Positions 1-5,137 of a stretch of 5,137 nt of DNA are shown here, piece after piece. Numbering within the stretch: the stretch's first letter is position 1; every line of letters starts with the position of its first letter. The notes below the pieces were generated by a model that was not told the DNA's origin, did not search any database, and saw only the letters and a list, made by a program, of their open reading frames with translations. The position numbers and the translations under genes were made by a program. Source of the stretch: an uncultured Oscillospiraceae bacterium (GTDB lineage: Bacteria; Bacillota; Clostridia; Oscillospirales; Oscillospiraceae); NCBI GenBank assembly GCA_900752305.1, contig CAADUV010000269.1, forward strand, positions 1 through 5,137, given 5' to 3'.

Positions 1-23
1 AGCCCTTCGGCGGCCGCGCCCAA

Positions 24-29
24 AGGAGG
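24..29 (+). promoter_or_regulatory. Ribosome binding site of ahcY
   Basis: A perfect AGGAGG lies 6 nt before the ATG at 36. It fixes the start of the hydrolase gene even though the same frame stays open back to the window edge. The protein then begins M-S-I-V-K-D, which fits the N-terminus of short-form family members. No promoter can be judged because only 35 bases precede the gene. Confidence 0.9.
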
Positions 30-35
30 AAACAT

Positions 36-1280
36 ATGAGTATCGTAAAAGATATGGCCCTGGCCCCGTCCGGCCGGAGAAAGATCAGCTGGGTGCGGGA
101 CTTCATGCCCGCCCTGGGGGGCATCGAGGCCCGCTTTGTCAAGGAGCAGCCCTTTGCCGGGCTGCGGGTGGCGGTGTCCGTCCACCTGGAGGCCAAGACC
201 GCCAACCTGGGCTATGTGCTCGCCAAGGGCGGGGCCGAGGTGCGGCTCACCGGGTCCAACCCCCTGTCCACCCAGGACGACGTGGCCGCCGGCCTGGCTG
301 ACCTGGGGGGGGAGACCTTCGGAATCCACGGCGCTTCCGCCGAGGAGTACGAGAGCCACCTCATCGAGACGCTGAAGTTCAAGCCCCACCTCATCGTGGA
401 CGACGGGGGAGACCTCATTCACCTGCTGGGGGGCAAGTGCGCCGAGCTGGGGGAGAACCTGATCGGCGGCAGCGAGGGGACCACCACCGGCATCCTGCGC
501 CTGAAGGCTCGGGAGCGGGAGGGCATCCTCCCCTGCCCCATGATGGCCGTCAACGACGCCAAGGCCAAGCACTACTATGACAACAAATACGGCACCGGCC
601 AGTCGGTCATGACCGCCATCATGGACACCACCAACCTCATCATCGCCGGCAAGACTGTCGTGGTCGCCGGTTACGGCTGGTGCGGCAAGGGCGTGGCTAT
701 GCGGGCCAAGGGCATGGGCGCCAACGTCATCGTCACCGAGATCGACCCGTTCAAGGCTCTGGACGCCACCATGAACGGCTACCGGGTCATGCCCATGGAC
801 GAGGCCGCCAAGGTAGGCGACATCTTCATCACCACCACCGGCTGTAAGGACATCATCACCCCCCGTCACTTTGCCGTCATGAAGGATCAGGTCCTCCTCA
901 CCAACGCCGGTCACTTCGACTGCGAGGTAGACGTGGCCAGCCTGCGCAGGCTGGCGGTGCAGGAGACCGTCCGCCGGGAGAACATCCAGGGCTACACCCT
1001 GCCCGATGGCCGTACCCTGAACGTGGTGGGCGAAGGCCGCCTGGTGAACCTGGCCGCTGGCAACGGCCACCCGGCAGAGATCATGGATATGTCCTTCGCC
1101 GTCCAGGCGCTGAGCCTGGAGTGGCTGGCCAAGCACCGCAGCGAGCTGGAGACCAAGCTCTACAAGGTGCCTGACTCCATCGACGACGAGATCGGCCGGG
1201 TAAAGCTGGCCGCCATGGGTCTGGCCATCGACACCCTGACTCCGGAGCAGGAAGCCTACCTGACCGGCTGGCAGGCGTAA
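36..1280 (+). CDS. ahcY: S-adenosylhomocysteine hydrolase family protein (short form; possible inosylhomocysteine hydrolase)
   Basis: Predicted cytosolic NAD-dependent enzyme that splits S-adenosylhomocysteine, the by-product of methylation, into adenosine and homocysteine. The product is 414 aa, the length of the short bacterial/archaeal form; it lacks the C-terminal Lys/Tyr tail that reaches the neighbouring subunit's NAD in longer homologues. Seen: substrate-domain motif HLEAKT (50-55), DDGGD (122-126), TTTG (149-152), catalytic K178, D182 and N183, Rossmann motif GYGWCGKG (212-219) with E235 for the NAD ribose, and H293 (GHF) and H345 (GHP). By alignment to the human enzyme, H50, D123, K178, D182, N183, H293 and H345 are kept. 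Glu59 is Lys54, Glu156 is Gly148 and Cys195 is Thr187. The Lys54 type is, as I recall, shared with archaeal proteins of which one (Methanocaldococcus jannaschii MJ1388) was reported to prefer S-inosylhomocysteine, so the exact substrate is open. The stop codon overlaps the ribosome binding site of the next gene. Confidence 0.93.
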   Translation: MSIVKDMALAPSGRRKISWVRDFMPALGGIEARFVKEQPFAGLRVAVSVHLEAKTANLGYVLAKGGAEVRLTGSNPLSTQDDVAAGLADLGGETFGIHGASAEEYESHLIETLKFKPHLIVDDGGDLIHLLGGKCAELGENLIGGSEGTTTGILRLKAREREGILPCPMMAVNDAKAKHYYDNKYGTGQSVMTAIMDTTNLIIAGKTVVVAGYGWCGKGVAMRAKGMGANVIVTEIDPFKALDATMNGYRVMPMDEAAKVGDIFITTTGCKDIITPRHFAVMKDQVLLTNAGHFDCEVDVASLRRLAVQETVRRENIQGYTLPDGRTLNVVGEGRLVNLAAGNGHPAEIMDMSFAVQALSLEWLAKHRSELETKLYKVPDSIDDEIGRVKLAAMGLAIDTLTPEQEAYLTGWQA

Positions 1281-1292
1281 GGAGGGACAGGC

Positions 1293-2141
1293 ATGATCGC
1301 ACAGACCAACCGCATCGACCTGCACACCCACTCCTCCGCCTCCGACGGCACCGACTCCCCTCGTGAGCTGGTGACTCACGCCAGAGAACTGGGGCTGCGC
1401 GCCATCGCTCTCACCGACCACGACACGGTGGACGGGGTCAAGGAAGCGCTGGCCGCTGGGGAGGAATACGGCGTGGAAGTCCTGCCCGGCATTGAAATTT
1501 CCGCCGACTACCTGGACACCGGCGCCCACGTCCTGGGCTACCTGGTGGACCCGGACTCCCCTGCCCTGCAAGAGGTCATCGACTGGTTCATCCAGGAGCG
1601 GGAGACCCGCAACCAGGCCATTGTAGACAAGCTGGCCGCGGACGGCTACCCCATCTCCATTCCGGAGCTGAAGGAGAAGTTCCCCCACACCATGCTGGGG
1701 CGACCCCACATTGGTCAGCTCCTCGTGGAAAAGGGCTGCATCGGCTCCGTCCAGGAGGCTATGAACCGCTGGCTGGACGACGGCAAGCCCTATTTTGTGG
1801 CGCGGCGGCACCTGCCTATGAAGGACGCCATCCGCCTCATCCAGGCCGCCGGCGGCGTAGCCGGACCCGCCCCCCCGCTGGAATACGGCTACGACTGGGA
1901 CGGCGTGGAACAGCTCATCCAGACCGCCTACGAGCTGGGCGCAGTGGGCGTGGAGTGCCACTACTCCGGCTACACCGACGAGGAATGCGCAAAGCTGGAA
2001 TCCTTTGCTCGGGCACGGGGCATGGTCATCACCGGCGGCAGCGATTATCACGGCTCCCGTAAGGTATACGGCCTCGGCAGCGGGACAAATAATCTGGATT
2101 TGGATTATTCCATCGTGGAAGAACTCAAAAAGCGGAAGTGA
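1293..2141 (+). CDS. PHP-domain phosphoesterase/nuclease, TrpH/YciV (RNase AM-like) family, with one metal ligand replaced
   Basis: 282 aa, typical family length, predicted cytosolic. The N-terminal PHP half carries D-L-H-T-H (H11, H13), SDG (D18), TDHD (H43), EIS (E68) and H79. A helical insert spans about 97-185, and the C-terminal part has GGSDYH (D251, H253). Together these give eight of the nine ligands of a trinuclear metal site. The ninth, the His of the usual VLAHP motif, should fall at 194 but is Pro: the stretch reads V-A-G-P-A-P-P-L (189-196). Characterised relatives are E. coli YciV (RNase AM, a 5'-3' exoribonuclease that trims rRNA 5' ends) and a Chromobacterium enzyme that removes the 5'-phosphate from 3',5'-bisphosphonucleotides such as pAp. 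The family is clear; activity is doubtful if the Pro is real. The start is set by AGGAGG at 1280-1285, 7 nt upstream and overlapping the ahcY stop, with a 12-nt gap, so co-transcription is likely. Confidence 0.9.
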   Translation: MIAQTNRIDLHTHSSASDGTDSPRELVTHARELGLRAIALTDHDTVDGVKEALAAGEEYGVEVLPGIEISADYLDTGAHVLGYLVDPDSPALQEVIDWFIQERETRNQAIVDKLAADGYPISIPELKEKFPHTMLGRPHIGQLLVEKGCIGSVQEAMNRWLDDGKPYFVARRHLPMKDAIRLIQAAGGVAGPAPPLEYGYDWDGVEQLIQTAYELGAVGVECHYSGYTDEECAKLESFARARGMVITGGSDYHGSRKVYGLGSGTNNLDLDYSIVEELKKRK

Positions 2142-2153
2142 CTGGTTCGGGTA

Positions 2154-2220
2154 GACTCTGCGGAGTCGCCCCCCTCAGTCAGCTGACGCTGACAGCACCC
2201 CCCATAACATGGGGGGGGCC
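2154..2220. repeat. Composite palindromic intergenic element (REP/MITE-like)
   Basis: Three successive inverted repeats lie between the PHP gene and its terminator. GACTC/GAGTC (2154-2158 and 2163-2167) has a 4-nt loop. GTCAGC/GCTGAC (2178-2183 and 2188-2193) also has a 4-nt loop. CCCCCCAT/ATGGGGGG (2198-2205 and 2209-2216) has a 3-nt loop. A C6 block at 2169-2174 precedes the second hairpin. The pattern of C-run, CAGTCAGC hairpin, AGC, C-run, then G-run followed by GCC resembles a palindromic repeat scattered through intergenic regions of Oscillospiraceae genomes. That match is from memory, and only one copy is present here. It may be non-autonomous mobile DNA or a fixed RNA structure. Its last hairpin doubles as a terminator. 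Confidence 0.55.
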
Positions 2221-2225
2221 TTTTT
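2198..2225 (+). terminator. Intrinsic terminator of the ahcY-PHP transcript
   Basis: The perfect 8-bp stem CCCCCCAT/ATGGGGGG has loop AAC. Two more G and two C follow, then a T5 tract at 2221-2225. It begins 56 nt after the PHP stop codon and is oriented to end rightward transcription. The stem is the last hairpin of the palindromic element. Confidence 0.75.
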
Positions 2226-2239
2226 CTGCACGCACGACG

Positions 2240-2274
2240 AAAAAAAGCCCAACTCAAACGAGTTGGGCTTTTTT
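2240..2274. terminator. Bidirectional intrinsic terminator (end of the rplQ operon)
   Basis: A perfect 9-bp stem, GCCCAACTC (2247-2255) and GAGTTGGGC (2260-2268), has loop AAAC. It is flanked by seven A on the left and six T on the right, so it reads as stem plus U-tract on either strand. For the leftward operon it begins 22 nt after the rplQ stop and is its main terminator. For the rightward transcript it is a second barrier just after the first terminator. Confidence 0.92.
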
Positions 2275-2296
2275 ATAACTGCAATAGAGACTCAGA

Positions 2297-2638
2297 TTAT
2301 ACGAGTTCCAGATAAGCGATCTCAGCAGCGTCACCACGGCGGAAGCCGATGCGGACGACACGAGTATAGCCGCCAGTACGGTCAGCATACTTGGGGCCGA
2401 TTTCGTCAAACAGCTTCTTTGCGGTGTCTTCCTTGGTCATGTAGGACAGAGCCTGACGATAAGCCGCCAGGTCGCCCTTCTTGGCCAGGGTGATCATCTT
2501 TTCAGCGATCGGCTGCACTTCTTTCGCGCGGGTAACGGTGGTCTTGATCTTGCCGTTCTCCAGCAGATCGGTGACCAGCTGTCTCAGCATGGCGCGGCGC
2601 TGATCGGAAGTCTTACCGAGTTTACGGTAACCGGGCAT
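2297..2638 (-). CDS. rplQ: 50S ribosomal protein L17
   Basis: Large-subunit protein that binds 23S rRNA near the peptide exit tunnel. The 113 residues match the usual length in Gram-positive bacteria. The N-terminus M-P-G-Y-R-K-L-G and the C-terminal TGGYTR, GFRRGD and AYLELV signatures are intact, so the gene is complete. An in-frame ATG 21 nt further upstream (2657-2659) is rejected as the start: the extra seven codons would lie on top of the Shine-Dalgarno sequence, and the family begins at M-P-G-Y-R. It is the last gene of the alpha operon, separated from rpoA by 75 nt containing an inverted repeat, and is followed by the bidirectional terminator. Confidence 0.97.
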   Translation of the reverse strand: MPGYRKLGKTSDQRRAMLRQLVTDLLENGKIKTTVTRAKEVQPIAEKMITLAKKGDLAAYRQALSYMTKEDTAKKLFDEIGPKYADRTGGYTRVVRIGFRRGDAAEIAYLELV

Positions 2639-2646
2639 ATGATTCA

Positions 2647-2652
2647 CTCCTT
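2647..2652 (-). promoter_or_regulatory. Ribosome binding site that decides the rplQ start
   Basis: On the minus strand AAGGAG sits 8 nt before the ATG at 2638. It selects the 113-residue form over the seven-codon-longer reading. Its first two bases lie within the base of a possible hairpin (2651-2678). Confidence 0.85.
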
Positions 2653-2678
2653 CGAACATTTCGCGGACGCGAAACGAA
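2651..2678 (-). other. Inverted repeat in the rpoA-rplQ spacer, touching the rplQ ribosome binding site
   Basis: On the mRNA, TTTCGC and GCGAAA (2674-2669 and 2664-2659) can pair around a 4-nt loop. An outer TTCG/CGAA stem (2678-2675 and 2654-2651) can pair across a 4-nt bulge. The outer stem covers the first two bases of the rplQ Shine-Dalgarno sequence. This could be a translational damper or a processing site. No U-tract follows, so it is not an intrinsic terminator. Function is inferred only from shape. Confidence 0.4.
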
Positions 2679-2713
2679 TTTTCAAAAATACTTTGGTTCT
2701 ATTTTCCGACTGG

Positions 2714-3664
2714 TCAGTTGTTTTCCTCTTTTGCCAGAGACAGACCCATCATATTCAGCTTGTTGATGACCTCTTCCAAGGACTTGCGACCCAGGTTTCT
2801 CACCTTCATCATCTCATCCTCGGTCTTGGAGATCAGATCTTCCACTGTGTTGATGTTGGCCCGCTTCAGGCAGTTAAAGGAACGAACGGACAGATCCAGT
2901 TCCTCGATGGTCATCTCCAGCACCTTGTCCCGCTGGGTCTCCGGCTTCTCCACCACGGTGGAGCGGGTCCCGACGGTATCGGACAGGTCAGTGAAGAGGA
3001 CCAGGTGGTCGCACAGGATCTTTGCGCCCAGGGAAACTGCGTCACGGGCGGAAATGGTTCCGTCCGTCCACACTTCCAGGGTCAGCTTATCGTAGTCCGT
3101 CATGTTGCCGACACGGGTGTTCTCCACGGTGTAGTTCACCCGGTTGACGGGGGAATACAGGGAGTCCACCGGAATGACACCGATGATGGTCTGTTCCGGT
3201 TTGTTCCGATCCGCAGGAACGTAGCCACGCCCATGGCTGAGGGTGAGTTCCATGTTCAGCGTAGCGTCGGCGCTGAGGGTTGCGATATGGAGGTCCGGAT
3301 TGAGGATCTCCACTTCGCCGTCGGCTTTGATGTCGCCGGCAGTGACCTCGCCTTCGCCGCTGGCCTGGATATACACCCGCTTGGTGCCCGGGCTGTGGAG
3401 CTTGGCTGTGATCCCTTTGACGTTGAGCACGATCTGCGTCACATCCTCCTTGACGCCGGGGATGGTGGAGAATTCGTGCTGGACGCCGGCAATTTTAATG
3501 GTGGTCACGGCGGTGCCAGGCAGGGAGCTGAGGAGGATGCGGCGCAGGGCGTTGCCCAGAGTCGTACCGTATCCATGCTCCAGCGGCTCAACAACATACT
3601 TTCCGTAGGAAATATCGCCGTCTTTTTCGTTAGATTCGATGCGGGGTTTTTCGATTTCAACCAT
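2714..3664 (-). CDS. rpoA: DNA-directed RNA polymerase subunit alpha
   Basis: The alpha subunit dimerises to form the assembly platform for beta and beta' and contacts UP elements and activators. The 316 residues are normal for Gram-positive bacteria. The N-terminal assembly domain covers about 1-225 and carries the hallmark [13 protein letters not shown] (38-50), with R42 matching the E. coli assembly residue Arg45. A flexible acidic/Gln-rich linker follows to about 245. The C-terminal domain has VRSFNC (260-265) and RNLGRKS (289-295). R261, N264, C265, K267, N290, G292, K294 and S295 match the E. coli DNA-contact set around Arg265, so UP-element binding should be intact. The Shine-Dalgarno AGGAGGG (3682-3676) is 11 nt from the ATG, slightly longer spacing than its neighbours. 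The gene lies between rpsD and rplQ with unusually long gaps on both sides. Confidence 0.98.
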   Translation of the reverse strand: MVEIEKPRIESNEKDGDISYGKYVVEPLEHGYGTTLGNALRRILLSSLPGTAVTTIKIAGVQHEFSTIPGVKEDVTQIVLNVKGITAKLHSPGTKRVYIQASGEGEVTAGDIKADGEVEILNPDLHIATLSADATLNMELTLSHGRGYVPADRNKPEQTIIGVIPVDSLYSPVNRVNYTVENTRVGNMTDYDKLTLEVWTDGTISARDAVSLGAKILCDHLVLFTDLSDTVGTRSTVVEKPETQRDKVLEMTIEELDLSVRSFNCLKRANINTVEDLISKTEDEMMKVRNLGRKSLEEVINKLNMMGLSLAKEENN

Positions 3665-3690
3665 TATTTGTTTTGCCCTCCTAGTTCAGT

Positions 3691-3730
3691 GGCACCGGCT
3701 AGGCGGCGCCTTGGTTAAACAGCTCACCAA
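3691..3730 (-). other. Two consecutive inverted repeats in the rpsD-rpoA spacer
   Basis: Read in the mRNA direction, TTGGT/ACCAA (3730-3726 and 3715-3711) can close a 10-nt loop. Immediately after it, GGCGCC/GGTGCC (3710-3705 and 3696-3691) can form 6 bp, one of them G-U, around an 8-nt loop. The spacer is 83 nt, much longer than the 14- and 23-nt gaps earlier in the operon. The second hairpin ends 8 nt before the rpoA Shine-Dalgarno sequence. No U-tract is present. A role in transcript processing or control of alpha synthesis is speculative. Confidence 0.35.
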
Positions 3731-3747
3731 ATGGAAGGGGGTAGGGA

Positions 3748-4350
3748 TTACTTGGAGTACAACTCGACGATGAGGTGTTCTTCCACGGGGAAGTCGATAT
3801 CCGCACGTTCGGGCAGACGAGTGACGGTGCCCTTCAGGTTCTCTTTGTCCCGCTCAACCCAAGTGGGGGTGGTCACCACGATGGCGTCCTCACCCAGGAA
3901 GCGCTTGAACTTCACAGAAGAACGGCTGCGTTCTTTCACTTCTACCACGTCGCCGACCTTGACGAGGAAGGACGGGATGTCGCAGACCTTACCGTTGACG
4001 GTAAAGTGGCCATGGCTGACCAGCTGACGAGCCTCACGGCGGGTCAGGGCGAAGCCCATACGGAAGACTACGTTGTCCAGACGGCGTTCCAGGGTGCTCA
4101 GCAGCACTTCACCGGTGATGCCTTCTGCGGCAGCGGCCTTTTCGTAGTAAGCGCGGAACTGCTTTTCCAGCACGCCATAGACGAACTTGACCTTCTGCTT
4201 TTCGTTCAGCTGCAGGCCGTATTCAGACTGCTTCCGGCGCATCTGACCCTTGGTGTTGCGCTCGGTGGTCTTTTTCGCGTAGCCCATGACAGCGGGAGAA
4301 ATGCCCAGCGCCTTGCAGCGCTTGGCGATCGGCTGCATATTTCTTGCCAT
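3748..4350 (-). CDS. rpsD: 30S ribosomal protein S4
   Basis: Primary 16S rRNA-binding protein that nucleates assembly of the small-subunit body and affects decoding fidelity. The 200 residues match the Gram-positive length. An N-terminal domain with S-E-Y-G-L-Q-L (42-48) precedes the S4 RNA-binding fold at about 86-150 (RRLDNVV at 89-95, RREARQLVSHGH at 104-115, then DIPS and VGD). The protein ends P-E-R-A-D-I-D-F with an I-V-E-L-Y-S-K tail. Only one cysteine (C12) remains in the N-terminal region, so this is the zinc-free type. The start has AAAGGAGG (4367-4360) 9 nt upstream. Its place between rpsK and rpoA matches E. coli and many Clostridia but not Bacillus subtilis, where rpsD stands alone. 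In E. coli S4 represses this operon through a structure before rpsM, which would lie outside the window. Confidence 0.98.
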   Translation of the reverse strand: MARNMQPIAKRCKALGISPAVMGYAKKTTERNTKGQMRRKQSEYGLQLNEKQKVKFVYGVLEKQFRAYYEKAAAAEGITGEVLLSTLERRLDNVVFRMGFALTRREARQLVSHGHFTVNGKVCDIPSFLVKVGDVVEVKERSRSSVKFKRFLGEDAIVVTTPTWVERDKENLKGTVTRLPERADIDFPVEEHLIVELYSK

Positions 4351-4373
4351 AGTAATAATCCTCCTTTACTTGA

Positions 4374-4766
4374 TCAGACGCGTCTTCTCTTGGGAGGACG
4401 GCAGCCATTGTGGGGGACCGGGGTGACGTCCTTGATGAGGGTCACTTCCAGGCCAGCGGTCTGCAGCGCGCGGATAGCGGCTTCACGACCGGAACCGGGG
4501 CCCTTGACAAAGACTTCCACGGTCTTCAGACCATGTTCCATTGCGGCCTTCGCGGCGGTTTCGGCAGCAGTCTGAGCTGCGAAGGGGGTGGACTTCTTAG
4601 AACCACGGAAACCCATTTCGCCGGCAGATGCCCAGCTGATGGCATTACCCTGGGTATCGGTAATGGTCACCATCGTGTTGTTGAAAGAGGAACGGATATG
4701 CACGGCTCCCTTTTCAATATTTTTACGGTCTTTGCGCTTGCGCACGACTCTTTTCTTGTTCGCCAT
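4374..4766 (-). CDS. rpsK: 30S ribosomal protein S11
   Basis: Small-subunit platform protein contacting 16S rRNA near the E site and the mRNA exit. The product has 130 residues, complete. Seen: a basic start M-A-N-K-K-R, the N-N-T-M-V-T-I-T-D segment (29-37), S-A-G-E-M-G-F-R-G (47-55), and the C-terminal [14 protein letters not shown]120-G121 in that tail corresponds to the Asn-Gly known to become isoaspartate in E. coli S11. The Shine-Dalgarno AAGGAGGG (4781-4774) is 7 nt before the ATG and its first base is the last base of the rpsM stop codon; the gap is 14 nt, suggesting translational coupling. rpsD follows after 23 nt. Confidence 0.98.
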   Translation of the reverse strand: MANKKRVVRKRKDRKNIEKGAVHIRSSFNNTMVTITDTQGNAISWASAGEMGFRGSKKSTPFAAQTAAETAAKAAMEHGLKTVEVFVKGPGSGREAAIRALQTAGLEVTLIKDVTPVPHNGCRPPKRRRV

Positions 4767-4780
4767 TGAATATCCCTCCT

Positions 4781-5137
4781 TTACTTCTTCTTATTGGCCA
4801 TGGTCTTGCGAGGACCCTTACGGGTACGCGCATTGTTCTTGGAGCTCTGGCCGCGGACGGGCAGGCCCTTACGATGACGGCTGCCGCGATAGGAGCCGAT
4901 CTCGATGAGGCGCTTGATGTCCATAGCTACGTTACGGCGCAGATCGCCTTCCACGATATAGTCATTGTGGATGCAATCACGCAGTGCTGCTTCGTCTGCT
5001 TCGCTCAGGTCCCGTACACGGGTGTCGGGGTTGATCCCGGTTGCTTCCAGGATCTTCTTGGCGCTGGTGCGGCCAATGCCGTAGATATAGGTCAGGCCAA
5101 TTTCGATTCTTTTGTCCTTGGGCAGGTCAATACCGGC
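4781..5137 (-). CDS. rpsM: 30S ribosomal protein S13 (partial, N-terminus beyond the window)
   Basis: Small-subunit head protein that contacts the P-site tRNA and forms intersubunit bridges to the large subunit. The window holds 118 codons plus TAA; the frame is open to the right edge, where the visible protein starts A-G-I-D-L-P. Family members begin M-A-R-I-A-G-I-D-L-P, so only about four residues are missing and the full protein is about 122 aa. Seen: the helix-hairpin-helix Y-G-I-G-R-T-S-A, the [14 protein letters not shown] segment, and the basic C-terminal tail K-T-M-A-N-K-K-K that reaches the P site. It is the first gene of the operon visible here; earlier genes (commonly infA and rpmJ) and any leader or promoter lie outside. 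Confidence 0.97.
   Translation of the reverse strand, partial: AGIDLPKDKRIEIGLTYIYGIGRTSAKKILEATGINPDTRVRDLSEADEAALRDCIHNDYIVEGDLRRNVAMDIKRLIEIGSYRGSRHRKGLPVRGQSSKNNARTRKGPRKTMANKKK

Noticed and set aside
1870..1876. Frameshift at the seven-C run in the PHP gene
   Set aside because: The downstream translation stays in frame through GGSDYH and the normal C-terminus, so there is no net frameshift. Substitutions or paired errors remain possible.
36..2141. More GC-rich composition of the ahcY-PHP pair than the ribosomal genes, as a sign of horizontal transfer
   Set aside because: Highly expressed ribosomal genes commonly use a different codon set within one genome, and both + strand genes look like ordinary clostridial homologues with matching ribosome binding sites.
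2142..2296. tRNA, CRISPR repeat, small RNA gene or promoter in the convergent gap
   Set aside because: Only palindromes and terminators are visible. There are no spaced direct repeats, no cloverleaf, and no convincing -35/-10 pair, and none is needed between converging genes.
2209..2493. A 94-codon + strand open frame starting in the G-run
   Set aside because: It runs through both terminators and into antisense rplQ, so it is not a plausible gene.
2639..2659. Longer rplQ start seven codons upstream
   Set aside because: The extra codons overlay the Shine-Dalgarno sequence, and L17 proteins start at M-P-G-Y-R, so 2638 is the start.
2639..3718. A 359-codon open frame on the + strand covering rpoA
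   Set aside because: It is fully antisense to an unmistakable rpoA, has no recognisable domain, and arises from the codon bias of the real gene. It starts inside the rplQ ribosome-binding region.
3775..4575. A 266-codon + strand open frame across rpsD and rpsK
   Set aside because: It is antisense to two complete ribosomal protein genes, spans their intergenic gap, and has no family features.
4753..4804. Repeated M-A-N-K-K at the end of S13 and the start of S11, as if from a duplication
   Set aside because: S13 tails normally end A-N-K-K-K and S11 often starts with a short basic M-A-x-K-K, and the codons differ between the two copies, so convergence is enough to explain it.

Overview
The window looks like chromosomal DNA from a Gram-positive, GC-rich anaerobe of the Clostridia, probably the Oscillospiraceae/Flavonifractor-like gut group. 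This rests on the translations, on strong AGGAGG-type ribosome binding sites before every gene, on the order rpsM-rpsK-rpsD-rpoA-rplQ with a zinc-free S4, and on a C/G-rich palindromic intergenic element of a kind I associate with that group. The taxonomic assignment is an inference made without any database search.

Left part, + strand (36-2141): two tightly spaced genes. The first encodes a short-form S-adenosylhomocysteine hydrolase-family enzyme (414 aa). The second encodes a PHP-domain phosphoesterase/nuclease of the TrpH/YciV type (282 aa). Its ribosome binding site overlaps the ahcY stop codon, so the two are probably co-transcribed. Both carry substitutions at positions that matter. 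The hydrolase has Lys where the human enzyme has the adenine-contacting Glu59, and Gly where it has Glu156. The PHP protein has Pro in place of the metal-binding His of the usual L-A-H-P motif.

Middle (2142-2296): a 155-bp convergent intergenic region. It holds a multi-hairpin palindromic element ending in a rightward terminator, followed by a second, symmetrical and probably bidirectional terminator that closes the leftward operon.

Right part, - strand (2297-5137): the 'alpha operon', transcribed right to left as rpsM (S13, cut by the window edge), rpsK (S11), rpsD (S4), rpoA (RNA polymerase alpha) and rplQ (L17). The first two gaps are short (14 and 23 nt). The two gaps flanking rpoA are much longer (83 and 75 nt), and each contains inverted repeats that could fold in the mRNA. 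The products build the small-subunit head and body, the large subunit, and the RNA polymerase assembly platform.

Most of the window is housekeeping. The points worth following up are the active-site substitutions in the two + strand enzymes and the intergenic palindromic element. I did not find a clearly new multi-gene system.
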